Below the pieces are notes generated by a model. It did no database searches. It was not told the DNA's origin and saw only the letters and a program-made list of their open reading frames with translations. From positions 1 through 5,319 of the forward strand of contig CAMCZJ010000213.1 in assembly GCA_945886995.1 (NCBI GenBank): DNA of 5,319 bases, written 5' to 3'. Both the position numbers and the translations under genes were made by a program. Of this stretch, positions 1 through 5,319 are shown piece by piece (within the stretch, counting starts at the first letter, position 1; the number at the start of each line of letters is the position of its first letter). Origin of the DNA: Asaia bogorensis. Lineage in GTDB: Bacteria > Pseudomonadota > Alphaproteobacteria > Acetobacterales > Acetobacteraceae.

Positions 1-801
1 GGTGACCGTCAGGCGTTTGACCATGATCGGGCGCAGATCAGCTTCGGTCTTGAATCCGCCAAGGAAAGCGATGATCACCAGCCGGCCATCGCGGGCCAGG
101 CTTTTCAGATTGCGCGCGAAGTAATCGGCACCCACCATATCCAGGATCACATCCACGCCCTTGCCATCGGTCAGGCGCTTAACCTCCTCAGCGAAATCAT
201 GGGTGCGATAGTCAATCGCGGCATCGGCGCCCAATTCCAGACAGGCAGCGCATTTCGTCGCATTGCCGGCGGTGGTGATGACGCGCGCGCCAAAAGCCTT
301 GGCCAATTGAATGGCGGTGACCCCAATGCCGGAAGTGCCGCCATGGATGAGCACCGTCTCACCAGCCGCAAGCCGCCCATGGCCAAACAGATTGGCCCAG
401 ACGGTGAAATAGGTCTCAGGCAGGGCGGCGGCGTGCAGCGCATCATAGCCTTTGGGCCAGGGTAGCGTTTGCGCCTCAGGTGCTGCGCAATATTCCGCAT
501 AGGCACCGCCATTGGTCAGCGCGCAAACGCGATCCCCGATGCGATAGCGCTTCACCGCCGCACCCACCGCCACGACTTCGCCCGCGCATTCCAGGCCGAC
601 AATGGGCGAAGCACCAGGCGGTGGCGGGTAGCTGCCCTCACGCTGCGCCACATCCGGGCGATTGACGCCCGCCACCATGACACGGATCAGCACCTCATCC
701 GCCGCCGGCATCGGGAGCGCGGTTTGTGCCGGGACCAAGACCTCCGGCCCGCCGCCCTTGCCATGGTCAATGAAATTCATGGAGGCGGGTAGATTGGTCA
801 T
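1..801 (-). CDS. NAD(P)H quinone oxidoreductase, PIG3-type (medium-chain dehydrogenase/reductase), 3' end cut by window
   Basis: I read 267 uninterrupted codons from the ATG at 801 to the window edge; the family is usually about 325-330 residues, so roughly the last 60 are missing. Seen: an N-terminal GroES-like part with AGVNRPDVAQREG (residues 44-56), YPPPPGAS (58-65), GLECAGEVVAVG (69-80) and GDRVCAL (89-95); LPETYFTVWANLF (127-139); and the Rossmann dinucleotide loop HGGTSGIG (153-160) followed by AIQLAKAFGARV. These are hallmarks of the PIG3/TIGR02824-like branch of the quinone oxidoreductases, which lack the zinc ligands of alcohol dehydrogenases and reduce quinones or enones with NAD(P)H in the cytoplasm. 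The ATG at 801 is chosen over an in-frame ATG at 780 because only the former has a Shine-Dalgarno sequence; the product starts MTNLPASMNF. It lies 61 bases downstream of the binding-protein gene, with a hairpin between them. The physiological substrate is unknown; the name is a family label. Confidence 0.93.
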   Translation of the reverse strand, partial: MTNLPASMNFIDHGKGGGPEVLVPAQTALPMPAADEVLIRVMVAGVNRPDVAQREGSYPPPPGASPIVGLECAGEVVAVGAAVKRYRIGDRVCALTNGGAYAEYCAAPEAQTLPWPKGYDALHAAALPETYFTVWANLFGHGRLAAGETVLIHGGTSGIGVTAIQLAKAFGARVITTAGNATKCAACLELGADAAIDYRTHDFAEEVKRLTDGKGVDVILDMVGADYFARNLKSLARDGRLVIIAFLGGFKTEADLRPIMVKRLTVT

Positions 802-809
802 GGCCCTAA

Positions 810-814
810 TCCTT
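810..814 (-). promoter_or_regulatory. Ribosome binding site of the quinone oxidoreductase gene
   Basis: The minus strand reads AAGGA, 8 bases before the ATG at 801. The alternative in-frame ATG at 780 is preceded by CCCGCCTCC, which has no Shine-Dalgarno character, so this site decides the start. Confidence 0.7.
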
Positions 815-830
815 TTGATGGGTAATGGAA

Positions 831-855
831 CGGGCGAGGGTTGGCCCCTCGCCCG
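831..855 (-). terminator. GC-rich hairpin between binding-protein and oxidoreductase genes (terminator or mRNA-stabilising stem)
   Basis: A perfect 10-bp inverted repeat (831-840 CGGGCGAGGG with 846-855 CCCTCGCCCG) encloses a 5-base loop. It begins 7 bases beyond the stop codon of the TctC-like gene. On the minus strand the bases after the stem are TTCCATTACC, not a convincing U-tract, so Rho-independent termination would be weak. Only about 30 bases separate it from the next ATG, leaving no room for a promoter downstream of the stem. I therefore favour a partial terminator or a 3'-end stabiliser of the binding-protein transcript. The stem is directly visible; its role is inferred. Confidence 0.55.
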
Positions 856-862
856 CAATAGA

Positions 863-1843
863 TCAGTTCGGCTTGATGCCGGCAGCGCGAATAATCGGCT
901 CCCACTTCGCCATTTCCGAAGCAAGGAAGCGCGCAGCACTTTCTGGGGTGCTGTTGGTTGTGACCTCCATGGTCATCTCCGCCAATCTGTTCTTGACTGC
1001 ATCCTGCGAAAGAGCGCGGTTATAGGCGGCATTGATCGCCTGCACCGTCGCGGCTGGCGTGCCAGCAGGCACCAGCGCCATGTGCCAAGTATAGGCCTCA
1101 TACCCCGCGACGCCACCTTCAATGAAGGTGGGCAGATCACGCGCATAGGGCATGCGTTCCTTGGTGCTGATGGCAAGCGCGCGCAATTCACCGCGCTGCA
1201 TGTAAGGCAGTGCGGCTGCCGCAACATCCAGCATGATGGGGATGCGCCCGGAAAGCACTTCCGGCATGGCAGCTGAGGAGCCACGGAAGGGGATGTGATT
1301 GCACTTCAGACCACCGGCCATGTGCAGGAATAGTTCACTCGCCAAATGCACCGCGCCGCCATTGCCGCTTGACGCGTAATCATACTTGCCTGGGTTTTTC
1401 TTCAGCAGGTCAATCAGTTCGGGCAGGGTGCGCGCCGGAAAATCCTTATTGACCAGCATGATCATCGGGATCTGGCCGATATAGGCCGCCGGCATGAAAT
1501 CCGTGACCGGGTCAAAAGGCAGGCGGTCAAACAACGCACGCAGGCAGGCATGCGCGATGGTGGTGTACAAAATGGTCTGCCCATCCTTCGGCGCCTTGCT
1601 GACCAGATCCGTGCCGATCACAACGCCCGAGCCAGTGCGGTTTTCCACCACCAGGCGCGAGGGCAGGAATTTGGACTTTTCATCCGCCAGCAGACGGGCC
1701 GGGACATCGGTGGGGCCGCCGGCAGCGAATGGCACCACGATGCGGCCAGGGCCATTTGGCCAAGTTTGTTGCGCGAAAGCGGGCTTGGCGAAAGGCGCCA
1801 GCGCGGCGGCGCCGGCCAGGCCAAGAACATCACGACGTTGCAT
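863..1843 (-). CDS. Tripartite tricarboxylate transporter-type periplasmic binding protein (TctC/Bug family)
   Basis: The product is a complete 326-residue protein, the usual Bug/TctC length. Residues 1-24 form a signal peptide: RR at 3-4, a hydrophobic stretch LGLAGAAALAPFA, and AFA before the likely cleavage at 24/25. The RR-D-V-L-G pattern also permits Tat export. The mature protein starts QQTWPNGP and shows the family ligand-binding loops: VPFAAGGPTDVPARLLA (37-53), VVENRTGSG (65-73), SSGNGGAVHLASELF (158-172) and HIPFRGSSAAMPEVLSG (183-199). Bug proteins bind carboxylates or related small organic compounds in the periplasm, sometimes passing them to TctA/TctB, neither of which is encoded here. 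The start is supported by AAGGGGG on the minus strand (1850-1856), 6 bases before the ATG. It lies 74 bases after the CoA-transferase stop with no obvious terminator between, so it is probably in the same operon. The ligand cannot be inferred beyond likely being the acid handled by the neighbouring CoA enzymes. Confidence 0.95.
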   Translation of the reverse strand: MQRRDVLGLAGAAALAPFAKPAFAQQTWPNGPGRIVVPFAAGGPTDVPARLLADEKSKFLPSRLVVENRTGSGVVIGTDLVSKAPKDGQTILYTTIAHACLRALFDRLPFDPVTDFMPAAYIGQIPMIMLVNKDFPARTLPELIDLLKKNPGKYDYASSGNGGAVHLASELFLHMAGGLKCNHIPFRGSSAAMPEVLSGRIPIMLDVAAAALPYMQRGELRALAISTKERMPYARDLPTFIEGGVAGYEAYTWHMALVPAGTPAATVQAINAAYNRALSQDAVKNRLAEMTMEVTTNSTPESAARFLASEMAKWEPIIRAAGIKPN

Positions 1844-1917
1844 GGAAATCCCCCTTGTTGATTTGAGATTACTTGAAATTGGCGATGCAGAGAGCGTCTT
1901 CCAGCCCCCTGCCCTGC

Positions 1918-3045
1918 CTATCCGCCGAATTCCGCCCGAATGGCCGCGGAATGCTCCCCAAGCCGCGGCACAGCCCCCAGGCTGCGCGCCCCATCAGAAA
2001 GCTTCGCCGGCGGCGCGCCGATTTTGATCGGGCCCTTTTCGGTTTCCACCGTCACGCGCCTGAGCGCCGGATGGTCGCGCAGGCCGCCGCAATCATTGAT
2101 GAAGCCGAAGGCAGTATTGGCGCGCCGCAACTTGGCCGCGCATTCCTCACGTGTCAGGGTCGCGAACATATTGCCGATATGGCCATCCACCATGGGCCGA
2201 TTGGCGACGCGTTCATTATTGACGCGAAAGCCCTCACGCTGCGGCAGGTCAGGTTCATCCAGGAATTGGGCGCAGAAGCCGGCCCATTCACGTTCATTCT
2301 GGATCGCGATCAGCACATCGGCGCCATCCTTGGTGGTGAAGGCGCCGTAGGGGCAGATGGAAGGATGCGCCATGCCAATGCGCGGCGGGTTCCGGCCCGT
2401 GCCTTCATATTGCAGCAGCGGCACCGTCATCCAATCCGCCATGCCGTCAAACAGTGATACGGCAATGCCCTTGCCCTTGCCGGTGATGCCGCGATCAATG
2501 AGGGCTTCCAGCACCGCCGCATAGGCATGCATGCCGCAGCCAATATCGCAGGCCGAAACACCAACGCGCCCCGGCCCTTCCGCGCGGCCAGTGACGTAAG
2601 CAAGCCCGCTTTCCGCCTGCACCAGCAGATCATAGGCCTTCATGGCGGCGTATTCGCCTTCCTCGCCATAGCCCGAAATATCCACGGTAATCAGGCGCGG
2701 ATGCTTGGCGCGCAATTCAGCCGAGCCAAACCCCGCCCGCGCCATGGCACCAGGTGCCAGGTTCTGGATGAAGATATCCGCCTTGCTAATCAGCGTCTCA
2801 AGCAGTGCCTTGTCTTCTGGCTTTTTGATATCAAGGCAAAGGCTTTCCTTGCCGCGATTGAGCCAGATGAAATAGCTGGACTGCCCATTCGCCACCGCAT
2901 CATAGGCGCGGGCGAAATCGCCTTCCTGTCTTTCGATCTTGATGACGCGCGCCCCGGCATCCGCAAGCCGAGACGCGCAATAAGGCGCGGCGACAGCCTG
3001 TTCCATCGAAACGACGAACAGGCCCTTCAAAGGCTGAGAGGCCAT
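1918..3045 (-). CDS. CaiB/BaiF family (family III) CoA-transferase
   Basis: The product is a 375-residue protein, in the normal size range (about 375-410). Seen: the N-terminal start PLKGLFVVSMEQAVAAPYCASRLADAGARVIKIE, characteristic of the fold; GDFARAYD (42-49); the LNRGKESLCLDIK segment (62-74); DIFIQNLAPGAMARAGFG (90-107); and VDISGYGEEGEY (121-132). The motif VGVSACDIGCGMHAY (161-175) places Asp167 at the position of the nucleophilic aspartate (Asp169 in formyl-CoA transferase), which forms an aspartyl-CoA anhydride intermediate. Family III enzymes move CoA between an acyl-CoA donor and a free carboxylic acid, usually in the cytoplasm. The EQAVAAP-type N-terminus recalls a subgroup annotated for itaconate or related C4-C5 acids, but that is memory of the family, not proof of substrate. 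Its ATG overlaps the stop of the upstream dehydrogenase gene by one base (TGATG) and has only a poor Shine-Dalgarno sequence, which fits translational coupling. The binding-protein gene follows 74 bases downstream. Confidence 0.95.
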   Translation of the reverse strand: MASQPLKGLFVVSMEQAVAAPYCASRLADAGARVIKIERQEGDFARAYDAVANGQSSYFIWLNRGKESLCLDIKKPEDKALLETLISKADIFIQNLAPGAMARAGFGSAELRAKHPRLITVDISGYGEEGEYAAMKAYDLLVQAESGLAYVTGRAEGPGRVGVSACDIGCGMHAYAAVLEALIDRGITGKGKGIAVSLFDGMADWMTVPLLQYEGTGRNPPRIGMAHPSICPYGAFTTKDGADVLIAIQNEREWAGFCAQFLDEPDLPQREGFRVNNERVANRPMVDGHIGNMFATLTREECAAKLRRANTAFGFINDCGGLRDHPALRRVTVETEKGPIKIGAPPAKLSDGARSLGAVPRLGEHSAAIRAEFGG

Positions 3046-4211
3046 CAGTAGGACCGCGGCATCCCGAGCACATGCTCGCCGATGTAACTCAGCACAAGAT
3101 TGGTGCTGATCGGCGCCACTTGATAAAGCCGCGCTTCGCGGAATTTGCGCTCCACATCATATTCCTCGGCAAAGCCGAAGCCGCCATGGGTTTGCACGCA
3201 AGCTTCCGCAGCCGCCCAGGCCGCATCAGCGCCGAGCATCTTGCCCATATTGGCTTCCTCACCGCAGGGCAGACCGGCTTCGAATTTCTCCAAGCCCTTC
3301 TGGATCAGCGCTTCGGCGGCGCGCATCTGGGCATAGGCCTTGGCGATCGGGAATTGCACGCCCTGATTCTGGCCGATCGGGCGACCAAACAGCACGCGCT
3401 GCTTGGAATAATCCACGGCCTTGTTGATGAACCACTTGGCATCGCCAATGGTCTCGGCCGAAATCAGCAGGCGTTCGGCATTCATGCCATCCAGGATATA
3501 GCGGAAGCCCTTGCCTTCCTGGCCGACCATGTTCTCGGCGGGCACTTCCATATTGTCGAAGAAGACCTCGCAGGAATTATGGTTCATCATGGTGCGGATC
3601 GGGCGGATGGTCAGACCATTGCCGAGCGCCTTTTTCATATCAACGATGAAGGTCGAAAGCCCATCGGTTCGCTTGGCCACCTGATCGCGCGGCGTGGTGC
3701 GCGCCAGCAGCAGCATGAGGTCAGAATGCTCTGCCCGGCTGGTCCAGATTTTCTGACCATTCACGATATACTTGTCGCCTTGCTTTTGCGCGAAGGTGCG
3801 AAGGCTTGTCGTATCCGTGCCGCTTGTCGGTTCCGTCACGCCAAAGGCCTGCAGGCGCAATTCGCCGGTGGCGATTTTCGGCAGGTACTTCTGCTTCTGC
3901 TCTGGGCTGCCATGCTTCAGGATGGTGCCCATAATGTACATCTGCGCGTGGCAGGCAGCCGCATTGCAGCCCGTGGCGTGGATTTCTTCCAGAATCGCGG
4001 CGGCGGCGGAAAGCGGCAGGCCAGAGCCGCCAAATTCTTCCGGAATCAGCGCGGCCAGCCAGCCGGCATCGGTCAGCGCCTTGACGAATTCGGTCGGGTA
4101 GCCGCGGCGAGTATCAAGTTCCCGCCAATATTCGCCGGGAAAACGCGCGCAAAGCTTGCGCACTTCCTCACGGATTTCGGCATGGGCTTCCTGGGAATGA
4201 TGCATGTCCAT
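3045..4211 (-). CDS. Acyl-CoA dehydrogenase (FAD-dependent)
   Basis: The product is a complete 388-residue protein, typical for a soluble acyl-CoA dehydrogenase. It oxidises an acyl-CoA at the alpha,beta carbons, passing electrons from FAD to electron-transfer flavoprotein. Seen in order: an N-terminal helical domain with LIPEEFGGSGLPL (55-67); the middle beta domain with FGVTEPTSGTDTTSLRT (123-139) and NGQKIWTSRAEHSD (151-164); and the C-terminal helical domain with YSKQRVLFGRPIGQNQGVQF (268-287) and the FAD-contacting QTHGGFGFAEEYDVERKFRE (340-359). At the usual catalytic glutamate position (YEGT in MCAD) the sequence is YQVAPIST, with Pro367 aligned by eye. Glu246 in NAERLLI aligns with the base of isovaleryl-CoA and long-chain dehydrogenases, so it is probably active. 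The ATG at 4211 is chosen over the in-frame ATG at 4205 because of the GGAG spacing. It is the first gene of the apparent operon and overlaps the CoA-transferase by one base. The acyl chain is not determinable. Confidence 0.96.
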   Translation of the reverse strand: MDMHHSQEAHAEIREEVRKLCARFPGEYWRELDTRRGYPTEFVKALTDAGWLAALIPEEFGGSGLPLSAAAAILEEIHATGCNAAACHAQMYIMGTILKHGSPEQKQKYLPKIATGELRLQAFGVTEPTSGTDTTSLRTFAQKQGDKYIVNGQKIWTSRAEHSDLMLLLARTTPRDQVAKRTDGLSTFIVDMKKALGNGLTIRPIRTMMNHNSCEVFFDNMEVPAENMVGQEGKGFRYILDGMNAERLLISAETIGDAKWFINKAVDYSKQRVLFGRPIGQNQGVQFPIAKAYAQMRAAEALIQKGLEKFEAGLPCGEEANMGKMLGADAAWAAAEACVQTHGGFGFAEEYDVERKFREARLYQVAPISTNLVLSYIGEHVLGMPRSY

Positions 4212-4219
4212 TGGTCTCG

Positions 4220-4223
4220 CTCC
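4220..4223 (-). promoter_or_regulatory. Ribosome binding site of the acyl-CoA dehydrogenase gene
   Basis: GGAG on the minus strand lies 8 bases before the ATG at 4211. For the second in-frame ATG at 4205 the spacing would be 14, so the upstream start is preferred. Confidence 0.65.
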
Positions 4224-4242
4224 GGTTTCGGCTCGGATTAGA

Positions 4243-4286
4243 GCATTTTCAAGCCAAGTGAAATCACTTGGCGGCTCGGAAAATGC
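4243..4286. repeat. Nested intergenic palindrome resembling an AGAGCATTTTC-type dispersed repeat
   Basis: Outer arms GCATTTTC (4243-4250) and GAAAATGC (4279-4286) are exact reverse complements. They enclose an inner 9-bp perfect dyad, GCCAAGTGA (4253-4261) and TCACTTGGC (4264-4272), with two bases at its centre. The junctions are unequal: AA on the left, GGCTCG on the right. The right side GGCTCGGAAAATGC would match a fully symmetric ancestor with CCGAGCC on the left, so this looks like a degraded or variant copy. From memory, palindromes beginning AGAGCATTTTC are common between genes in alphaproteobacteria; I could not search for other copies here. It lies in the gap where the promoter of the dehydrogenase operon should be, so an operator role is the alternative. 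Confidence 0.65.
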
Positions 4287-4300
4287 GACCGAATAAAAGT

Positions 4301-4344
4301 TTAGTCCCTGTCAGCTAAGCGGACGCGAAGGGGACAGGGACTAA
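4301..4344 (-). terminator. Probable terminator hairpin of the upstream binding-protein gene
   Basis: A perfect 12-bp inverted repeat, TTAGTCCCTGTC (4301-4312) and GACAGGGACTAA (4333-4344), encloses a 20-base loop (4313-4332). On the minus strand it begins 37 bases past the stop codon of the TctC-like gene at 4382, and the stem is followed by ACTTTTATT, a moderate T-rich tract. This fits a Rho-independent terminator separating that gene from the dehydrogenase operon. The loop is longer than in most terminators. The GGGGACAGGGACTAA edge also resembles termini of some REP-like repeats, so it may be a repeat serving as a terminator. Confidence 0.6.
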
Positions 4345-4381
4345 GGGCTGGCGGGCCGGGCTTGCAAGATGATGGAGGGCT

Positions 4382-5319
4382 TCAATCCACAGTCGCGCCG
4401 GAACGCCGCACCACCTCGGCCCAGCGGGTAATGTCGCGCGCCAGGGTTTCGCGGAATTGCTCGGGCGAATTGGGCGCGGCGGGGGGCGTGATTGCCTGGT
4501 CCTGCACCAGCCAATTGCGGAATTCGGGCGTGGTGATGATGCGATTGATCTCGGTATTCATACGCCGCAGGATCGGGTCCGGCAGGCCAGCCGGGGCCAG
4601 GATGGCGTACCAGGTGCTGGTATCCATGGGCGCTGTGCCGCAAGCCTCAGCGACCGTGGGCACATCCGGGAGTGCGGCGAGTCGTGCCGGGCTCATGACG
4701 GCGAGCGGCCTTACCTGCCCTTGACGGATCGGCCCCATGGCCGCGCCGGATTGGTTGAAGAACAGATCGGTATCGCCCGCGAGCAAGGACGCCATGGCGC
4801 CGGGCTGGCCGCGATAGGGCACATGCAGCAGGTCAAGATTGGCCGCGATGGCGAATTGCACCCCGGCCAGATGGGTGGACGCACCATTGCCGGTTGACCC
4901 ATAGGAAACCGCCTGGGGCCGCGCCCGCGCCGCCGCCAGCACCTGCGCGCAATTCTGGAATTGTGGGCGCTTATCAGGGCTCACGATCATGACATTGGGC
5001 ACATCGCCGAGCAGCACGACAGGGGTGAAATCCCGCTGCACATCAAAGGGCAGGTTCTTATACAGCGCGGCATTGATGGCGTGCGTGCCGGCGGTGCCGA
5101 AATAGAAGGTATAGCCATCGGGCCTGGATTTCGCGACGAAATCTGACCCGATATTGCCCCCTGCCCCGGTGCGATTATCCACCACCACGGGCTGGCCAAG
5201 CGCGCGGGAAAGCGGTTCGGCCAGACGCCGCGCATAGATATCGGTGCCCGCGCCATTGGGGAATCCGCCCATCAGCGTGATTGGGCGGTTGGGCCAGGCA
5301 TCGCCCTGCGCCATGGCGG
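4382..5319 (-). CDS. Tripartite tricarboxylate transporter-type periplasmic binding protein (TctC/Bug family), 5' end outside window
   Basis: The reading frame stays open to the window edge, so the gene is partial at its 5' end. An ATG at 5314 exists, but the residues read (x)AMAQGDAWPNRPITLM: AMA before QGD is a typical signal-peptidase site, so this Met is almost certainly inside the signal peptide and the real start lies upstream of the window. About 309 mature residues are present, the normal size. Counting from that Met, family features are GGFPNGAGTDIYARRLAEPL (16-35), VVVDNRTGAGGNIGSDFVAK (43-62), RPDGYTF (64-70), YGSTGNGASTHLAGVQFA (138-155) and HVPYRGQPGAMASLLAGDTD (164-183). It would bind a small carboxylate or related ligand in the periplasm. 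It is related to the binding protein at 863-1843 but clearly diverged, so they are paralogues rather than a recent tandem copy. A hairpin downstream suggests a separate transcript from the dehydrogenase operon. No TctA or TctB is visible. Confidence 0.94.
   Translation of the reverse strand, partial: AMAQGDAWPNRPITLMGGFPNGAGTDIYARRLAEPLSRALGQPVVVDNRTGAGGNIGSDFVAKSRPDGYTFYFGTAGTHAINAALYKNLPFDVQRDFTPVVLLGDVPNVMIVSPDKRPQFQNCAQVLAAARARPQAVSYGSTGNGASTHLAGVQFAIAANLDLLHVPYRGQPGAMASLLAGDTDLFFNQSGAAMGPIRQGQVRPLAVMSPARLAALPDVPTVAEACGTAPMDTSTWYAILAPAGLPDPILRRMNTEINRIITTPEFRNWLVQDQAITPPAAPNSPEQFRETLARDITRWAEVVRRSGATVD

Noticed and set aside
662..1276. A 204-codon plus-strand open frame over the oxidoreductase start and the binding-protein 3' end
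   Set aside because: It is a shadow in register with the binding-protein gene, spans a gene boundary and has no recognisable motif.
1844..1917. A terminator or promoter in the 74-base gap between the CoA-transferase and the binding protein
   Set aside because: Apart from the strong Shine-Dalgarno sequence at 1850-1856, I see no stable inverted repeat and no convincing promoter hexamer pair.
1873..3051. Plus-strand open frames of 194 and 174 codons antisense to the CoA-transferase
   Set aside because: They have the same codon-register shadow relationship to a well-supported gene and no family motif.
3072..4241. A 389-codon open frame on the plus strand, antisense to the acyl-CoA dehydrogenase
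   Set aside because: It is in exact codon register with the dehydrogenase gene. Stops there would need TTA, CTA or TCA sense codons, which are rare in GC-rich genes, so long antisense frames are expected. The translation shows no recognisable domain.
4212..4300. A sigma-70 promoter for the dehydrogenase operon, for example TTGAAA near 4248-4253 on the minus strand
   Set aside because: I found no -10 element at acceptable spacing from a -35 match. A promoter is expected here, but its position cannot be assigned from sequence.
5312..5314. ATG near the window edge as the start of the upstream binding protein
   Set aside because: It lies in an AMA/QGD signal-peptide cleavage context and would leave no signal peptide on a periplasmic protein; the frame is open to the edge.

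Overview
The window is GC-rich bacterial DNA from a chromosomal catabolic region. All five genes I can support lie on the minus strand, so transcription runs from high to low coordinates. The combination of Bug/TctC-type solute-binding proteins without transporter membrane subunits, a family III CoA-transferase, an acyl-CoA dehydrogenase and an AGAGCATTTTC-type intergenic palindrome suggests a Rhodospirillales/Acetobacteraceae-like alphaproteobacterium such as a Roseomonas relative. A betaproteobacterium with many Bug proteins is the main alternative. This placement is inference; there is no rRNA or other taxonomic marker.

Layout in transcription order: (1) 5319-4382, the 3' part of a TctC/Bug-family periplasmic binding protein whose true start lies outside the window. 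(2) 4381-4212, a gap with two independent inverted repeats: a 12-bp stem followed by a T-rich stretch, probably the terminator of gene 1, and a nested palindrome resembling dispersed repeats, lying where the promoter of the next unit should be. (3) 4211-3045, an acyl-CoA dehydrogenase. (4) 3045-1918, a CaiB/BaiF (family III) CoA-transferase that overlaps the dehydrogenase by one base (TGATG). (5) 1843-863, a complete second TctC/Bug protein with its own signal peptide. (6) 855-831, a strong GC-rich hairpin. (7) 801-1, a PIG3-type NAD(P)H quinone oxidoreductase, cut by the window edge at its C-terminal end.

Genes 3 to 7 look like one transcription unit. The inferred logic is capture of an organic acid in the periplasm, its activation to a CoA thioester by CoA transfer, and alpha,beta-dehydrogenation of that thioester. 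The oxidoreductase is a loosely connected accessory. The substrate cannot be named from sequence alone. No gap exceeds about 170 bases. I see no RNA gene, CRISPR array, transposase or phage gene. The genes are ordinary family members; the most interesting parts are the paired palindromes at 4243-4344, the SBP-distal hairpin, and the probable non-canonical catalytic base in the dehydrogenase.
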